From: an uncultured Alphaproteobacteria bacterium
Lineage (GTDB): Bacteria; Pseudomonadota; Alphaproteobacteria; HIMB59; GCA-002718135
Length of the DNA stretch: 64,000 bases
Assembly: GCA_902577945.1 (NCBI GenBank)
Contig: CACHBB010000001.1
Coordinates: 45,344-109,343 of the forward strand
Direction of reading: 5' to 3'
Within the stretch, counting starts at the first letter, position 1. The number at the start of each line of letters is the position of its first letter. The notes under the pieces are model-generated. The model saw nothing but the letters and a program-made list of their open reading frames with translations, was not told where the DNA came from and did not search any database. Below, one piece after another: positions 8,640-17,282 of the stretch. A program made the translations under genes and the position numbers.

Positions 8640-11029
8640 TAATTTCTAATAATAGCTTCAAATGACTTTGAGACCTGGTCAATAATTTGTTTTGATAAAT
8701 TTTCTATATCTTCATCTTTAAAAGTTTTATCAGTAGGTTGTAATAAAACTCTAATTGCAATACTTTTTTTATTATCAGGTAATTTATCTCCCTCATAGAC
8801 ATCAAATATTGTTACTTTATTAATTATAATCTTATCAATTTTTTTAACTTTGTTAATAATTTCGTTTGCTTCAATTTCTTTTGGTAGCATAAATGCAAAA
8901 TCTCTTTCAACCATTTGATATGGATTATTCGAAAACGATCCTCGAGATGAGGATTTATTTTCTTGAAATTGGTAAATATTATCTAAATATATTTCAAATC
9001 CATAAACTTTAATACTTATATCCATTGTTTTTAGTAGAATCGGATGAAGTTCTCCAAATTTTGCAACAACGTTTTTACCTAATCTTAATGTAGATGATTT
9101 ACCAGGATGATAAATATTTCCTTCATTTTTATCATATAATAAATTATCAGTTGGAACATTTAAACGATTTAAGACACTAAATAGATCGGCTTTTGCACTA
9201 AAGACATCACTAAATTTTTTATTAGATAACCAATTCTCTTCGTCGATTGAACCATATGTAATAGCTGAAGCAACATTTTCTTGATAGTCATTTAGAGATT
9301 TAGAAAAGTTTGGACCAACTTCAAAGATCTTAGCTCTTGTAAACATACGAGATTTATTTTGATTAATTGCTTCTAAAAGATTAGGGATTGTTGAGGGTCT
9401 CATGGTATTTAAATCACTGCTAATAGGGTTTTGTAAATTAATGACATTATCAAATAATACTTTTGCTTTATTTCCATCCATAAAAGACCATGTAACTACT
9501 TCTGAATAACCTTCTGCAGCAATAATTTTTTTAACTTTGTGATATGTTTTAATCGAAGACTTTAAAATTTGTTTTTTATCTTCTTCATTAATTATTTTTT
9601 TAAGTGGAATTTTATCAAAGCCATAAATTCTTATTATTTCCTCTACTATATCAGCTTCTCCAACAATATCTGGTCTAAATGTTGGTATTTCAATTTCTAG
9701 AATTGATTTGTTTTCTTTCACTTTAAATCCAAGAGAGCTTAAAATTTTAAATTGATCTTTAACATCAATATTAACACCTCCAAATGATTTGGTTTTATTA
9801 GTATCATATTTTATTTTATTAATTTTCGTTTTGGTTATTTCTGTAGCAACAAATTCACTTGCTTCACCACCACATAATTCAAGTATCATTTGGCTTGCAG
9901 CTTCAACACCCCAATAAATTGATTCAGTGTCTATTCCTCTCTCAAAACGATATCTTGCGTCACTTTGTAAATTTATTTTTCTACCTGTCTTAGTAACTGA
10001 TATAGGGTCAAATAAGGCCACCTCTAAAAAGACATTGTTTGTTTCCATACTACAACCACTATTAAAGCCTCCCATAACGCCGCCTATGCCATGAAGTTTT
10101 CTGTTATCATCAGATATAACAATCATATCTTCAGTACATTTATAATTTATTTCATTAAGTGCTAAACATTCTTCATCTTTTTCTGCTAATCTCATGGTTA
10201 GATTTCCAGAGACTTTATCAGCATCATAAACATGCAATGGGCGACCTAAATCAAATGTTATATAATTTGTAATATCAACCAAAGCTGATATCGGACGAAG
10301 CCCAATAGCTGTCAATCTATCTTGAAGCCATTTAGGACTTTCAACGTTTTTAACATTTTTAAAATATCTACCAGAGACTCCTGGACATAGATTTTGATTT
10401 TTGAAATCTTTTTTCCATTTAATTGGACTTTTAAATTTCTCGTTTATTTTTTTAATTTTTAAATCCTTAAGTTTTCCCAGTCCTGCAGCAGCTAAATCTC
10501 TTGCTATTCCTCTCACAGATAAACAGTCAGATCTATTGGGTGTTAAATTTATTTCTATAACAGGTTCACTAATCTTAAATATTTTATTAAATGATTCTCC
10601 TACTTTGTGTTTCGTATCTACTTCAATAATACCATCGTGCTCATCAGAAATACCCATCTCTCTTTCAGAAACTAGCATTCCACAAGACTCAACACCTCTA
10701 ATTTTTGTTTTTTTTAGATGCAGTTCTGTACCTGGGATATAACTATTTTCAGGAGCAAAAATTCCTAGCATACCCTGTCGTGCGTTTGGAGCACCACATA
10801 CAACTTGGAATTCTCCACTTTTTGTTTTTACCTGACATACTTTTAATTTATCTGCGTCTGGATGTTTTTCTGCTTTAATAACTTTTGCAACACTAAAATC
10901 TTTAAATTCCTCAGATTTATCTTCAACATTTTCTATCTCTAATCCAATATTTGTTAAAGTGTCAGTTATAGTAGTTAAATCTGCAGAAGTATCTAAATGA
11001 TCTTTTAGCCAGTCTAAAGTGAATTTCAT
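8639..11029 (-). CDS. pheT: phenylalanyl-tRNA synthetase beta subunit
   Basis: 796 residues, typical of bacterial PheT. Domain order is intact: N-terminal start [14 protein letters not shown], an EMAP-like OB-fold tRNA-binding domain (about 40-150), the B3/B4 editing domain in the middle, B5 with the duplicated winged helix, the catalytic-like core, and a C-terminal FDX-ACB anticodon-binding domain (from about residue 700, [16 protein letters not shown]). With PheS it forms the alpha2-beta2 enzyme that charges tRNA-Phe; the beta subunit provides editing of mischarged Tyr. Its start follows the pheS stop directly with no spacer. Confidence 0.98.
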   Translation of the reverse strand: MKFTLDWLKDHLDTSADLTTITDTLTNIGLEIENVEDKSEEFKDFSVAKVIKAEKHPDADKLKVCQVKTKSGEFQVVCGAPNARQGMLGIFAPENSYIPGTELHLKKTKIRGVESCGMLVSEREMGISDEHDGIIEVDTKHKVGESFNKIFKISEPVIEINLTPNRSDCLSVRGIARDLAAAGLGKLKDLKIKKINEKFKSPIKWKKDFKNQNLCPGVSGRYFKNVKNVESPKWLQDRLTAIGLRPISALVDITNYITFDLGRPLHVYDADKVSGNLTMRLAEKDEECLALNEINYKCTEDMIVISDDNRKLHGIGGVMGGFNSGCSMETNNVFLEVALFDPISVTKTGRKINLQSDARYRFERGIDTESIYWGVEAASQMILELCGGEASEFVATEITKTKINKIKYDTNKTKSFGGVNIDVKDQFKILSSLGFKVKENKSILEIEIPTFRPDIVGEADIVEEIIRIYGFDKIPLKKIINEEDKKQILKSSIKTYHKVKKIIAAEGYSEVVTWSFMDGNKAKVLFDNVINLQNPISSDLNTMRPSTIPNLLEAINQNKSRMFTRAKIFEVGPNFSKSLNDYQENVASAITYGSIDEENWLSNKKFSDVFSAKADLFSVLNRLNVPTDNLLYDKNEGNIYHPGKSSTLRLGKNVVAKFGELHPILLKTMDISIKVYGFEIYLDNIYQFQENKSSSRGSFSNNPYQMVERDFAFMLPKEIEANEIINKVKKIDKIIINKVTIFDVYEGDKLPDNKKSIAIRVLLQPTDKTFKDEDIENLSKQIIDQVSKSFEAIIRN

Positions 11030-12088
11030 TTAAAGACCGGACCTTGTTTGATTATCTAATATACTAAAACCATAGTGATCTAACCATCTATAATTTAGAT
11101 CAAAAAAACTTCTTAAATCTGAAATACCATATTTTAACATTGATAAACGTTCTATACCCATTCCAAATGCAAAGCCTTGGTAAACTCTCGAGTCAATCTT
11201 GCAATTATCTAACACTACTGGATTAACCATTCCACACCCTAAGATTTCTAACCAGTTGTTTCCCTCACCTATTTTTATTTTATTGTTAACTTTAGTGTAA
11301 GCTACGTCCATTTCTGCACTTGGCTCAGTAAATGGAAAATAACTAGGACGAAAACGATATTGTAAATTTTTAACTTCAAAAAATTCTTCAAGAAATGTGA
11401 CTAATGTAGATTTCAAATCTACCATATTAGCATTTTGATTAACGACTAAACCTTCAACTTGATGAAACATTGGAGCATGTGTTGCATCAGAGTCACTTCT
11501 ATAAGTCCTGCCAGGAACAATTATTTTTATTGGTGGTTTTTTTGTTAACATCGTTCTTACTTGAACTGGACTAGTATGTGTTCGAAGTACATTGTTTTCC
11601 TGATTACCCTCAAGATAAAATGTATCCTGCATTTCTCTAGCAGGATGATGCTCTGGAATATTTAATGCAGTAAAATTATTAAAGTCTGTTTCTATGTCTG
11701 GTCCTGTTTCAACTGAGTAATTTAGACTTCCAAATATTTCTATGATATTAAAAATTGTTTGACTAATTGGATGTATTTTACCAACTGTTTTAATATTAGG
11801 AGGCAAAGTAACATCAATGATTTCTTTATTAATTTTTTTTTCAATTTCAGATTTTTCTAGAATTGATTTTTGTTCTCTTAAATTTTCTTCAACAAATTTC
11901 TTGATTAGATTAATCTCCTGTCCTTTAGATTTTTTTTCTTCAATTGATAGTTTTGCTAAACCTTTAAGTGCTTCAGGGATGATCCCTTTTTTTCCTAAAT
12001 AATATAGTCTTAATTTTTCTAAATCTTCAAAAGAATTTGAATTCCTTATTTTCTTTGAAATATCATTTTTATTTTCTACAAAAGCCAT
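11030..12088 (-). CDS. pheS: phenylalanyl-tRNA synthetase alpha subunit
   Basis: 352 residues. N-terminal coiled-coil (to about 85) binds tRNA-Phe; the class II catalytic domain follows, starting with HPISQTIFNIIEIFGSLNY. Motif 2 is RTYRSDSDATHAPMFHQVEG and motif 3 is GFAFGMGIERLSMLKYGI, both complete. The ATG has an AGAAAG element a few bases upstream. It is 29 bases after rplT and abuts pheT, the arrangement seen in many proteobacteria where IF3, L35, L20 and PheST are cotranscribed. Confidence 0.98.
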   Translation of the reverse strand: MAFVENKNDISKKIRNSNSFEDLEKLRLYYLGKKGIIPEALKGLAKLSIEEKKSKGQEINLIKKFVEENLREQKSILEKSEIEKKINKEIIDVTLPPNIKTVGKIHPISQTIFNIIEIFGSLNYSVETGPDIETDFNNFTALNIPEHHPAREMQDTFYLEGNQENNVLRTHTSPVQVRTMLTKKPPIKIIVPGRTYRSDSDATHAPMFHQVEGLVVNQNANMVDLKSTLVTFLEEFFEVKNLQYRFRPSYFPFTEPSAEMDVAYTKVNNKIKIGEGNNWLEILGCGMVNPVVLDNCKIDSRVYQGFAFGMGIERLSMLKYGISDLRSFFDLNYRWLDHYGFSILDNQTRSGL

Positions 12089-12117
12089 TTCTTTCTATTA
12101 TATTTTATAAATAAAAA

Positions 12118-12471
12118 TTATCTAGCAGATTGAGCTTTATCAACTAATGCTTTAAAAGCATCAGGTTGATTAACAGCTAGATCAGCTAAGATTTTTCTAT
12201 CAATTTCAATAGAAGATTTTTTTAAACCTGAAATAAATTGAGAATAAGTGAGTCCATGCAATCTAACTCCAGCATTAATTCTCTGTATCCAAAGACCTCT
12301 AAAATCACTTTTTCTTTTTTTACGATCTCTGTATGCATATTGCATACCTCTCTCAACAGCTTGAACTGCAACTCTGAATACATTTTTTCTTCTACCGTAA
12401 TAACCTTTTGCTCTTTTGATAACTTTTTTGTGTCTTGCTCTTGCTGTAACACCTCTTGATACTCTTGCCAT
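12118..12471 (-). CDS. rplT: 50S ribosomal protein L20
   Basis: 117 residues, full length. Highly basic N-terminal extension ([20 protein letters not shown]) that threads into 23S rRNA, followed by the globular domain with [17 protein letters not shown]20 is needed early in 50S assembly and in many bacteria binds its own mRNA to repress rpmI-rplT. A good Shine-Dalgarno (CGGAGAT) lies upstream. It follows rpmI by 12 bases. Confidence 0.98.
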   Translation of the reverse strand: MARVSRGVTARARHKKVIKRAKGYYGRRKNVFRVAVQAVERGMQYAYRDRKKRKSDFRGLWIQRINAGVRLHGLTYSQFISGLKKSSIEIDRKILADLAVNQPDAFKALVDKAQSAR

Positions 12472-12483
12472 AATTAATCTCCG

Positions 12484-12684
12484 CTACTTATTGTATGGTA
12501 ACATATGATCAATCAAAGCAGAATCACCTGGTGACATAATTGCTGATCTTTTAGTGTTACGAATAAATTTGTTGGAACGTTTACTCATTCCATGTCTTTT
12601 TCCAGCAGGTTTAAATTTAATTTTTCCTGTTCCTGTTCTTGAAAATCTTTTTTTAAGACTACTCTTAGTTTTAAGCTTGGGCAT
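12484..12684 (-). CDS. rpmI: 50S ribosomal protein L35
   Basis: 66 residues, basic throughout, with the family pattern [20 protein letters not shown] at the N terminus and [13 protein letters not shown] in the middle. Strong Shine-Dalgarno AAAGGAGAT before the ATG. It is the first gene after a 100-base gap downstream of infC that holds a GC-rich hairpin, the likely site for control of the L35-L20 pair. Confidence 0.97.
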   Translation of the reverse strand: MPKLKTKSSLKKRFSRTGTGKIKFKPAGKRHGMSKRSNKFIRNTKRSAIMSPGDSALIDHMLPYNK

Positions 12685-12710
12685 TGAAATCTCCTTTATT
12701 AAAGTTTACC

Positions 12711-12735
12711 GTTAGGCTGCCCCGCAGGCCATAAC
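12711..12735 (-). promoter_or_regulatory. GC-rich hairpin in the infC-rpmI gap, possible ribosomal-protein leader element
   Basis: In an otherwise AT-rich gap the arms gttaggctgc (12711-12720) and gcaggccataac (12724-12735) pair over ten base pairs around a CCC/GGG triloop, with single-base bulges. On the minus-strand mRNA it lies about 27 bases upstream of the rpmI start codon, 49 bases after the infC stop. No U-run follows directly, so it does not look like an intrinsic terminator; a binding site for L20 (or a processing site) is my inference from its position, not from a recognised consensus. Confidence 0.45.
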
Positions 12736-12784
12736 AAGTTTTTTAGGCTTATACTTATAAATAGATTTTTTGCAATATTTAGAA

Positions 12785-13324
12785 TTATTTAGCAACTTGA
12801 GGCACTAAAATCATCATTATTTGTTTACCCTCAAACTTAGGAGCTACCTCAACCTTTGCGTATTCTTCAACCTCTGAGGTAAGTTTTTTTAAGAGATCAA
12901 AGCCTAAATTTTGATGCTCCATCTCCCTGCCCTTAAAACGCATTGATACTTTAACCTTATTACCTCCCCCAATAAACTTTGAAAGAGCTTTTACTTTTAC
13001 ATTATAATCGTGTGTATCTATTCCAGGTCTCATTTTAATTTCTTTTACTTCAATTGTCTTTTGCTTTTTTTTAGCCTCTTTTTTACTTTTTTGTTCTCTA
13101 TATTTTAATTTTCCATAATCAATAATCTTACAAACTGGAGGGTTTGCCTCTGGAGACACTTCAACTAGATCAAATCCCTCATCTTCAGCTTGAATAAGGG
13201 CTTCACGGATACTCAATATTCCCAATTGTTTCCCATTACTAGAAATTAGTCTAACCTCACTTGCAGTGATTTTCTCATTGATTCTTGGACCAAAATCTTT
13301 CTTTGTTTTGAAATTGACGGCCAA
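12785..13324 (-). CDS. infC: translation initiation factor IF-3
   Basis: 179 residues from the TTG at 13322-13324. Both domains are present: the N-domain (GPRINEKITASEVRLI, then FDLVEVSPEANPPVCKIIDY), a lysine-rich linker (about 75-95) and the C-domain that binds 16S rRNA (VSMRFKGREMEHQNLGFDLL). IF3 blocks subunit association and checks the start codon. No ATG exists near the conserved N terminus; the only candidates are this TTG and an in-frame ATT directly before it (13325-13327). Non-AUG starts, classically AUU, are how infC is autoregulated in other bacteria. No Shine-Dalgarno is visible. Confidence 0.97.
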   Translation of the reverse strand: MAVNFKTKKDFGPRINEKITASEVRLISSNGKQLGILSIREALIQAEDEGFDLVEVSPEANPPVCKIIDYGKLKYREQKSKKEAKKKQKTIEVKEIKMRPGIDTHDYNVKVKALSKFIGGGNKVKVSMRFKGREMEHQNLGFDLLKKLTSEVEEYAKVEVAPKFEGKQIMMILVPQVAK

Positions 13325-13347
13325 AATTATATAGAGATTATGTTATA

Positions 13348-13363
13348 GCTATTAATTAATAGC
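13348..13363. promoter_or_regulatory. 16-bp perfect palindrome upstream of infC
   Basis: GCTATTAATTAATAGC is identical on both strands. It sits about 21 bases upstream of the infC start region and 118 bases before the divergent GT9 gene at 13481, in the only intergenic space between the two. A dimeric-regulator operator is possible; in AT-rich DNA a chance AT core is also possible, although the GC ends extend the symmetry. No regulator is assigned. Confidence 0.35.
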
Positions 13364-13480
13364 ATATTAGGAAATTAAGTGTTTTGTCATATTTTGTTAG
13401 GATATAATCTCAAATGAAATTAAATTCAAGACCTGATTTTATAAAAAAATTAAATTGTCTTTGAATTATTAAATAGGATT

Positions 13481-14488
13481 ATGAAAATCTGTATAGTTAG
13501 AACTGATAAAATGGGTGATATGATACTTACTCTTCCAATAATACAAGGATTGAAGGAGGTTAATGAAGCTTATCAAATTGATGTTGTGTGTTCTAGTATA
13601 AATCAAAAAGTTTGTAATAAATTTAAAAATATAAATAATATTTTTTTACTTCAAAATAATTTTTTTGGAATTTTCAAAACAATTACAACTTTAAGAAAAA
13701 ATAAATATGATTATATTTTTACATTTAGCCCGGGAATTGTAAGTATATTAATATCTATTTTTTCTAATAGTAGAATAAAATCTCTATTGATTTTAAAATC
13801 CAGATATAAAAATAACTATAAAAATAAGTTAATTGAAAGAATTTTTGGTAAAATTTTTTTTAATCAATGCTTAATAATTGATCGACGGTTAAGATATTCA
13901 CAAAATAACTCAATACATCAAACCAAAATTATGATGGAATTAGTTACTAAAAATGGATTAGACTTAAATGATGAGGCTGAAATAAAAAATATATTTGATT
14001 TGGATAAAATAAATTTTAGTTCTGAGAAACTATGCTTGATTCACTTATCCTCAAAATGGATAAATAAATATTTTTCAGAACATCAATTTATGAATCTATT
14101 AGAAAATTTAAAAAAATTAAATATTAATATTCTGATGACAACTGATAGTACATCTCAAGACGTATTTTTTGAGATCTTTGAAAAATACGCGATAGTAACC
14201 AATGGCAACTTAAAAAATCTTAATGGTATAAATAAAATTTTAATCTTAGATCAGTTGGATTTTAATAATTGGATATCAATAATTAATTCATCATCATATG
14301 TAATCACACCTGAATGTGGATGCACACATGTTGCGTCACTTTCTGAGGCTAAACTTTGCGTAATTTATGATTCTGATAATGCTCCAAACATGATTGCAAA
14401 TGAATATGCGCCTTGGAAAAAAAATTATACTAAAATATTTTCAAATAACCAAAATTTAGAAAAAGAATTAATATCATTTATTAATTAA
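13481..14488 (+). CDS. glycosyltransferase family 9 (heptosyltransferase-like)
   Basis: 335 residues, GT-B fold. The N terminus MKICIVRTDKMGDMILTLP is the hallmark of GT9 (heptosyltransferase I/II and relatives), with the RxDxxGD loop. The C-terminal domain has YVITPECGCTHVASLSEAK near residue 275, the GT9 donor-site motif, here with ECGCTH where classical heptosyltransferases have DTGxxH. Expected to transfer a heptose or related sugar to the LPS inner core on the cytosolic face. ATG is preceded by TAGGA. Its 3' end overlaps the convergent second GT9 gene by 15 bases. Confidence 0.85.
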   Translation: MKICIVRTDKMGDMILTLPIIQGLKEVNEAYQIDVVCSSINQKVCNKFKNINNIFLLQNNFFGIFKTITTLRKNKYDYIFTFSPGIVSILISIFSNSRIKSLLILKSRYKNNYKNKLIERIFGKIFFNQCLIIDRRLRYSQNNSIHQTKIMMELVTKNGLDLNDEAEIKNIFDLDKINFSSEKLCLIHLSSKWINKYFSEHQFMNLLENLKKLNINILMTTDSTSQDVFFEIFEKYAIVTNGNLKNLNGINKILILDQLDFNNWISIINSSSYVITPECGCTHVASLSEAKLCVIYDSDNAPNMIANEYAPWKKNYTKIFSNNQNLEKELISFIN

Positions 14489-15409
14489 TTTTTTATCATT
14501 TAAAAAATCTAAAACATAATTTACTGATATTGCCTCCATAGTATCACTTAAGATGTAGTGTCCATGCTTATATTCAGACAAATTTGATTTTGAGATAACA
14601 TTATCTTGAGCTAAAAAAAGAATAGGTGATTTACTTAGAGCTGCTATGTGACCTGGACCAGTATCATTGCTGATCACAAATTTACTTTTTTTTGCTACTG
14701 AGTAGATAACTTCAGGAGGTGACTTATCTGTTAAATCTATAATTTGTTGGCAAGCACTACGTATGGTTGTTACTGTTTCTTTATCTGATTTTTGACCAAC
14801 AACACAAATACGATAACCTTTTTTTTCTAGTAAACTTGCAAGTTTTGCAAAATTATTAGGCGACCATTGTTTATCTTTTCCTGATTTAGAAACGCCAGGT
14901 ACCATTAAGATTATCTTATCTTCAATAATTGATGAAATATTTTTTAAAAGCCAATCTATATTTTGGTTAATTTTATTTATACCAATTAATTTTAATTGGT
15001 TGTATAACCCATTTTGAGGAGATTCAGTTCCTTGAGGAGGAATTACATATTTAATATCACAATTTGATCTAGATCCATTAATTTTTACCTTTGAAATAAG
15101 TTTTAATAATGCCCAGTAAAAATTTGTTCTTTTAGAATTCTGTAAATCTATTATTAGATCATATTTACTTAGATTAATTTTAAAAATCACCCTTAAAGAT
15201 TCTATTATTCCTCTTCTATTATCTCGAATAATTGTTTTAAAATAATTAGAGCTTTTTAAAAAATTTATGTATTTTTCCTCAGTAAGTAAATCAATAGTTG
15301 CATTGCTAAAATTTTTTTTAATTGAAGCCATGGCAAATAGAGAAAAGGCAATATCACCAAGTGATCCATGCTTTACTACAAGTATATTATTAAATTGATT
15401 GTTGTTCAT
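14474..15409 (-). CDS. glycosyltransferase family 9 (heptosyltransferase-like)
   Basis: 311 residues from the ATG at 15409 (a TTG three codons upstream is a less likely start). N terminus ILVVKHGSLGDIAFSLFAM fits the GT9 acceptor loop; the donor domain has WSPNNFAKLASLLEKKGY and FVISNDTGPGHIAALSKSP, the canonical DTGPxH motif of ADP-heptose:LPS heptosyltransferases. It is closer to classical WaaC/WaaF than the neighbouring gene at 13481. It overlaps the end of the upstream GT4 gene by 20 bases and is probably its operon partner in building LPS core. Confidence 0.87.
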   Translation of the reverse strand: MNNNQFNNILVVKHGSLGDIAFSLFAMASIKKNFSNATIDLLTEEKYINFLKSSNYFKTIIRDNRRGIIESLRVIFKINLSKYDLIIDLQNSKRTNFYWALLKLISKVKINGSRSNCDIKYVIPPQGTESPQNGLYNQLKLIGINKINQNIDWLLKNISSIIEDKIILMVPGVSKSGKDKQWSPNNFAKLASLLEKKGYRICVVGQKSDKETVTTIRSACQQIIDLTDKSPPEVIYSVAKKSKFVISNDTGPGHIAALSKSPILFLAQDNVISKSNLSEYKHGHYILSDTMEAISVNYVLDFLNDKKLINK

Positions 15410-16517
15410 ATAAATCAACGTAGCTTTTTATCATTTGAGATTTTGAAAATGATTTTGATATATACTCTTTACTTAGTGAAGAAAGATTAAAAAATTTTTC
15501 ATCATCTAATTTTAAAATATTTTGAAGTTTTACAGGAATATCACTATATTTTAGAGGATCTACTTTGTAGATGTCATCTAACTTCTCTAATTGATCCCTA
15601 ACTCCTCCATAGTTAAATGAGAGTATCTTTTTTTTCATTATCAATGCTTCACTTATAATTCTTCCAAATCCTTCAGCTTGTAAAGGAAAAGAGGCAATAA
15701 TTGATGATAGATAGTATAAAATTTTTAAATCATCTCTAGACAGATTACCTATAATTTTGCAATTATGACTAAGGTTTAAGCTTTGAATTTTTTTCTGTAA
15801 TTTTTCTGTATATGATTTATTTTTTGTGTCGCCTACAAAATACAATAAAAAATCATCATTTTTCATCTTATTAAATATTTCTAAAAACTCAATTTGTCCT
15901 TTCCAGCTAGTTAACCTTGCTGGATAAAGTATAAGTTTTTTAAAAGTATCAATTTGGAATTTATTAATCAATTTATCTATTTTAAAATCTAAAATCTGTT
16001 TTTCAAAATATTTAACATCAACTCCTCTGTTAATTACTTTAATTTTTTTTGAGTCTAAATTGTATTTTGTACAAATTTCATTTTTTACATAATTTGAAAT
16101 TGCAACAATTTGATCAACTTTTGATAATTGCTTATTATAGATTTTTTTTAAATAAGAATTTCCACTATAAACATTATGGAATGTAGATATTGTTCTAAAG
16201 TTTTTATTTTTAATAAAACTTATAATCCATGCTGGCGCTCTTGATCGAACATGGACTATATTTACATTTTGATCTATAATTATTTTTTTTAATTTATTTG
16301 CAATTATTGGATACCTAAAAAAATTTTTTGAATGAACTGCTAGTTGAAAATGAGCAGTATAATTTTTATTAATTTCATTAATTAAACGTCCTCCATTAGA
16401 AATAATACTATTTTTAAGCTTTAACTCAGATAAATAACTGGAAACATCAAGAGCACCTCTTTCTGCACCACCAGATTCTAGGGATGGAATTATTTGAGCT
16501 ACATTAAATGATGACAT
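15390..16517 (-). CDS. glycosyltransferase family 4 (WaaG-like)
   Basis: 375 residues. N-terminal FNVAQIIPSLESGGAERGAL contains the GGAER element common to GT4 enzymes of LPS core and capsule synthesis; the donor domain starts near residue 190 (KLILYPARLTSWKGQIEFLE) and has SFPLQAEGFGRIISEALIMK with the EGFGR...EAL catalytic motif. It probably adds a hexose to the LPS core made with the downstream GT9. ATG start; 30 bases separate it from the divergent hydrolase gene at 16548. Confidence 0.87.
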   Translation of the reverse strand: MSSFNVAQIIPSLESGGAERGALDVSSYLSELKLKNSIISNGGRLINEINKNYTAHFQLAVHSKNFFRYPIIANKLKKIIIDQNVNIVHVRSRAPAWIISFIKNKNFRTISTFHNVYSGNSYLKKIYNKQLSKVDQIVAISNYVKNEICTKYNLDSKKIKVINRGVDVKYFEKQILDFKIDKLINKFQIDTFKKLILYPARLTSWKGQIEFLEIFNKMKNDDFLLYFVGDTKNKSYTEKLQKKIQSLNLSHNCKIIGNLSRDDLKILYYLSSIIASFPLQAEGFGRIISEALIMKKKILSFNYGGVRDQLEKLDDIYKVDPLKYSDIPVKLQNILKLDDEKFFNLSSLSKEYISKSFSKSQMIKSYVDLYEQQSI

Positions 16518-16547
16518 TTTATTAAAATATAAGTATTTGTATCAAAG

Positions 16548-17282
16548 ATGGCCTACTTTATTAATAAGAAAAAAGAAAAAATACATTATAAATCTGTTAA
16601 GGGTAAATCTCCTGGCATCATTTTTATCCATGGATTAAATTCTGATATGAGTGGTCAAAAAGCAATATCTGTTGAAAAATATGCTAGGAAAAACAAGCTT
16701 CGTTTTATTCGTTTTGAGTGCCGAGGTCATGGTAAATCTAGTGGAAAATTTGAAGATTTTACAATCTCTGATTGGAAAAAAGATTTAATTGATATCATTG
16801 ATAATATAGCTAAAGGTCCTCAAATACTTGTTGGAAGTAGCATGGGAGGATGGTTAATGTTCTTAGCAGCTAAGTCAAGATCATCACGAATAGCTGGTAT
16901 GATAGGACTTGCAGCAGCTCCAGATTATATAGATGGATTTTACAATGATCTTACTACTAAGAAAAAAATAGAGTTGGGCAAAAAAGGATTTATTAGATAT
17001 TCTTCTTATGGCTTTAGTTATCTTGTAAAAAAGAAATATATTATTGATGGAAGAAAAAATAAAATTTTAAATAAAGAATTTAAATGGAACAAACCCTTAA
17101 TATTAATACAAGGTTTAAAAGATAATGTTGTTAAGCCAGATATTCCAGAAAAAATAGTTAAAAAAGTAAAAGGTAATCAAATTCAAATAAAGCTTTTAAA
17201 AAACAGTGATCATCGTTTGTCTGAGCCATTTGATCTAAAAGTAATTAATGAATCTATTGCTTCTGTAATTAAAAAAAATTAA
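16548..17282 (+). CDS. alpha/beta hydrolase
   Basis: 244 residues, single alpha/beta-hydrolase domain without signal peptide. Oxyanion-hole region IIFIHGLNSD (24-33), nucleophile elbow VGSSMGGW with Ser98, an Asp in GLKDNVVKP and the catalytic His in SDHRLSEP near the C terminus complete the triad. The size and elbow resemble the ABHD10/palmitoyl-thioesterase-like group common in alphaproteobacteria, but the substrate cannot be inferred. Its stop overlaps the stop of gltB by 4 bases, tail to tail. Confidence 0.85.
   Translation: MAYFINKKKEKIHYKSVKGKSPGIIFIHGLNSDMSGQKAISVEKYARKNKLRFIRFECRGHGKSSGKFEDFTISDWKKDLIDIIDNIAKGPQILVGSSMGGWLMFLAAKSRSSRIAGMIGLAAAPDYIDGFYNDLTTKKKIELGKKGFIRYSSYGFSYLVKKKYIIDGRKNKILNKEFKWNKPLILIQGLKDNVVKPDIPEKIVKKVKGNQIQIKLLKNSDHRLSEPFDLKVINESIASVIKKN

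Noticed and set aside
10401..10742. Plus-strand open frame inside pheT.
   Set aside because: It lies wholly within the well-conserved pheT coding sequence on the other strand and has no recognisable motif; it is a shadow of codon bias, as are similar frames within gltB, aroA, accD, polA and gyrB.
12222..12459. Alternative frames on both strands over rplT.
   Set aside because: rplT is unmistakable and highly conserved here; the other frames lack homology-like features or start signals.
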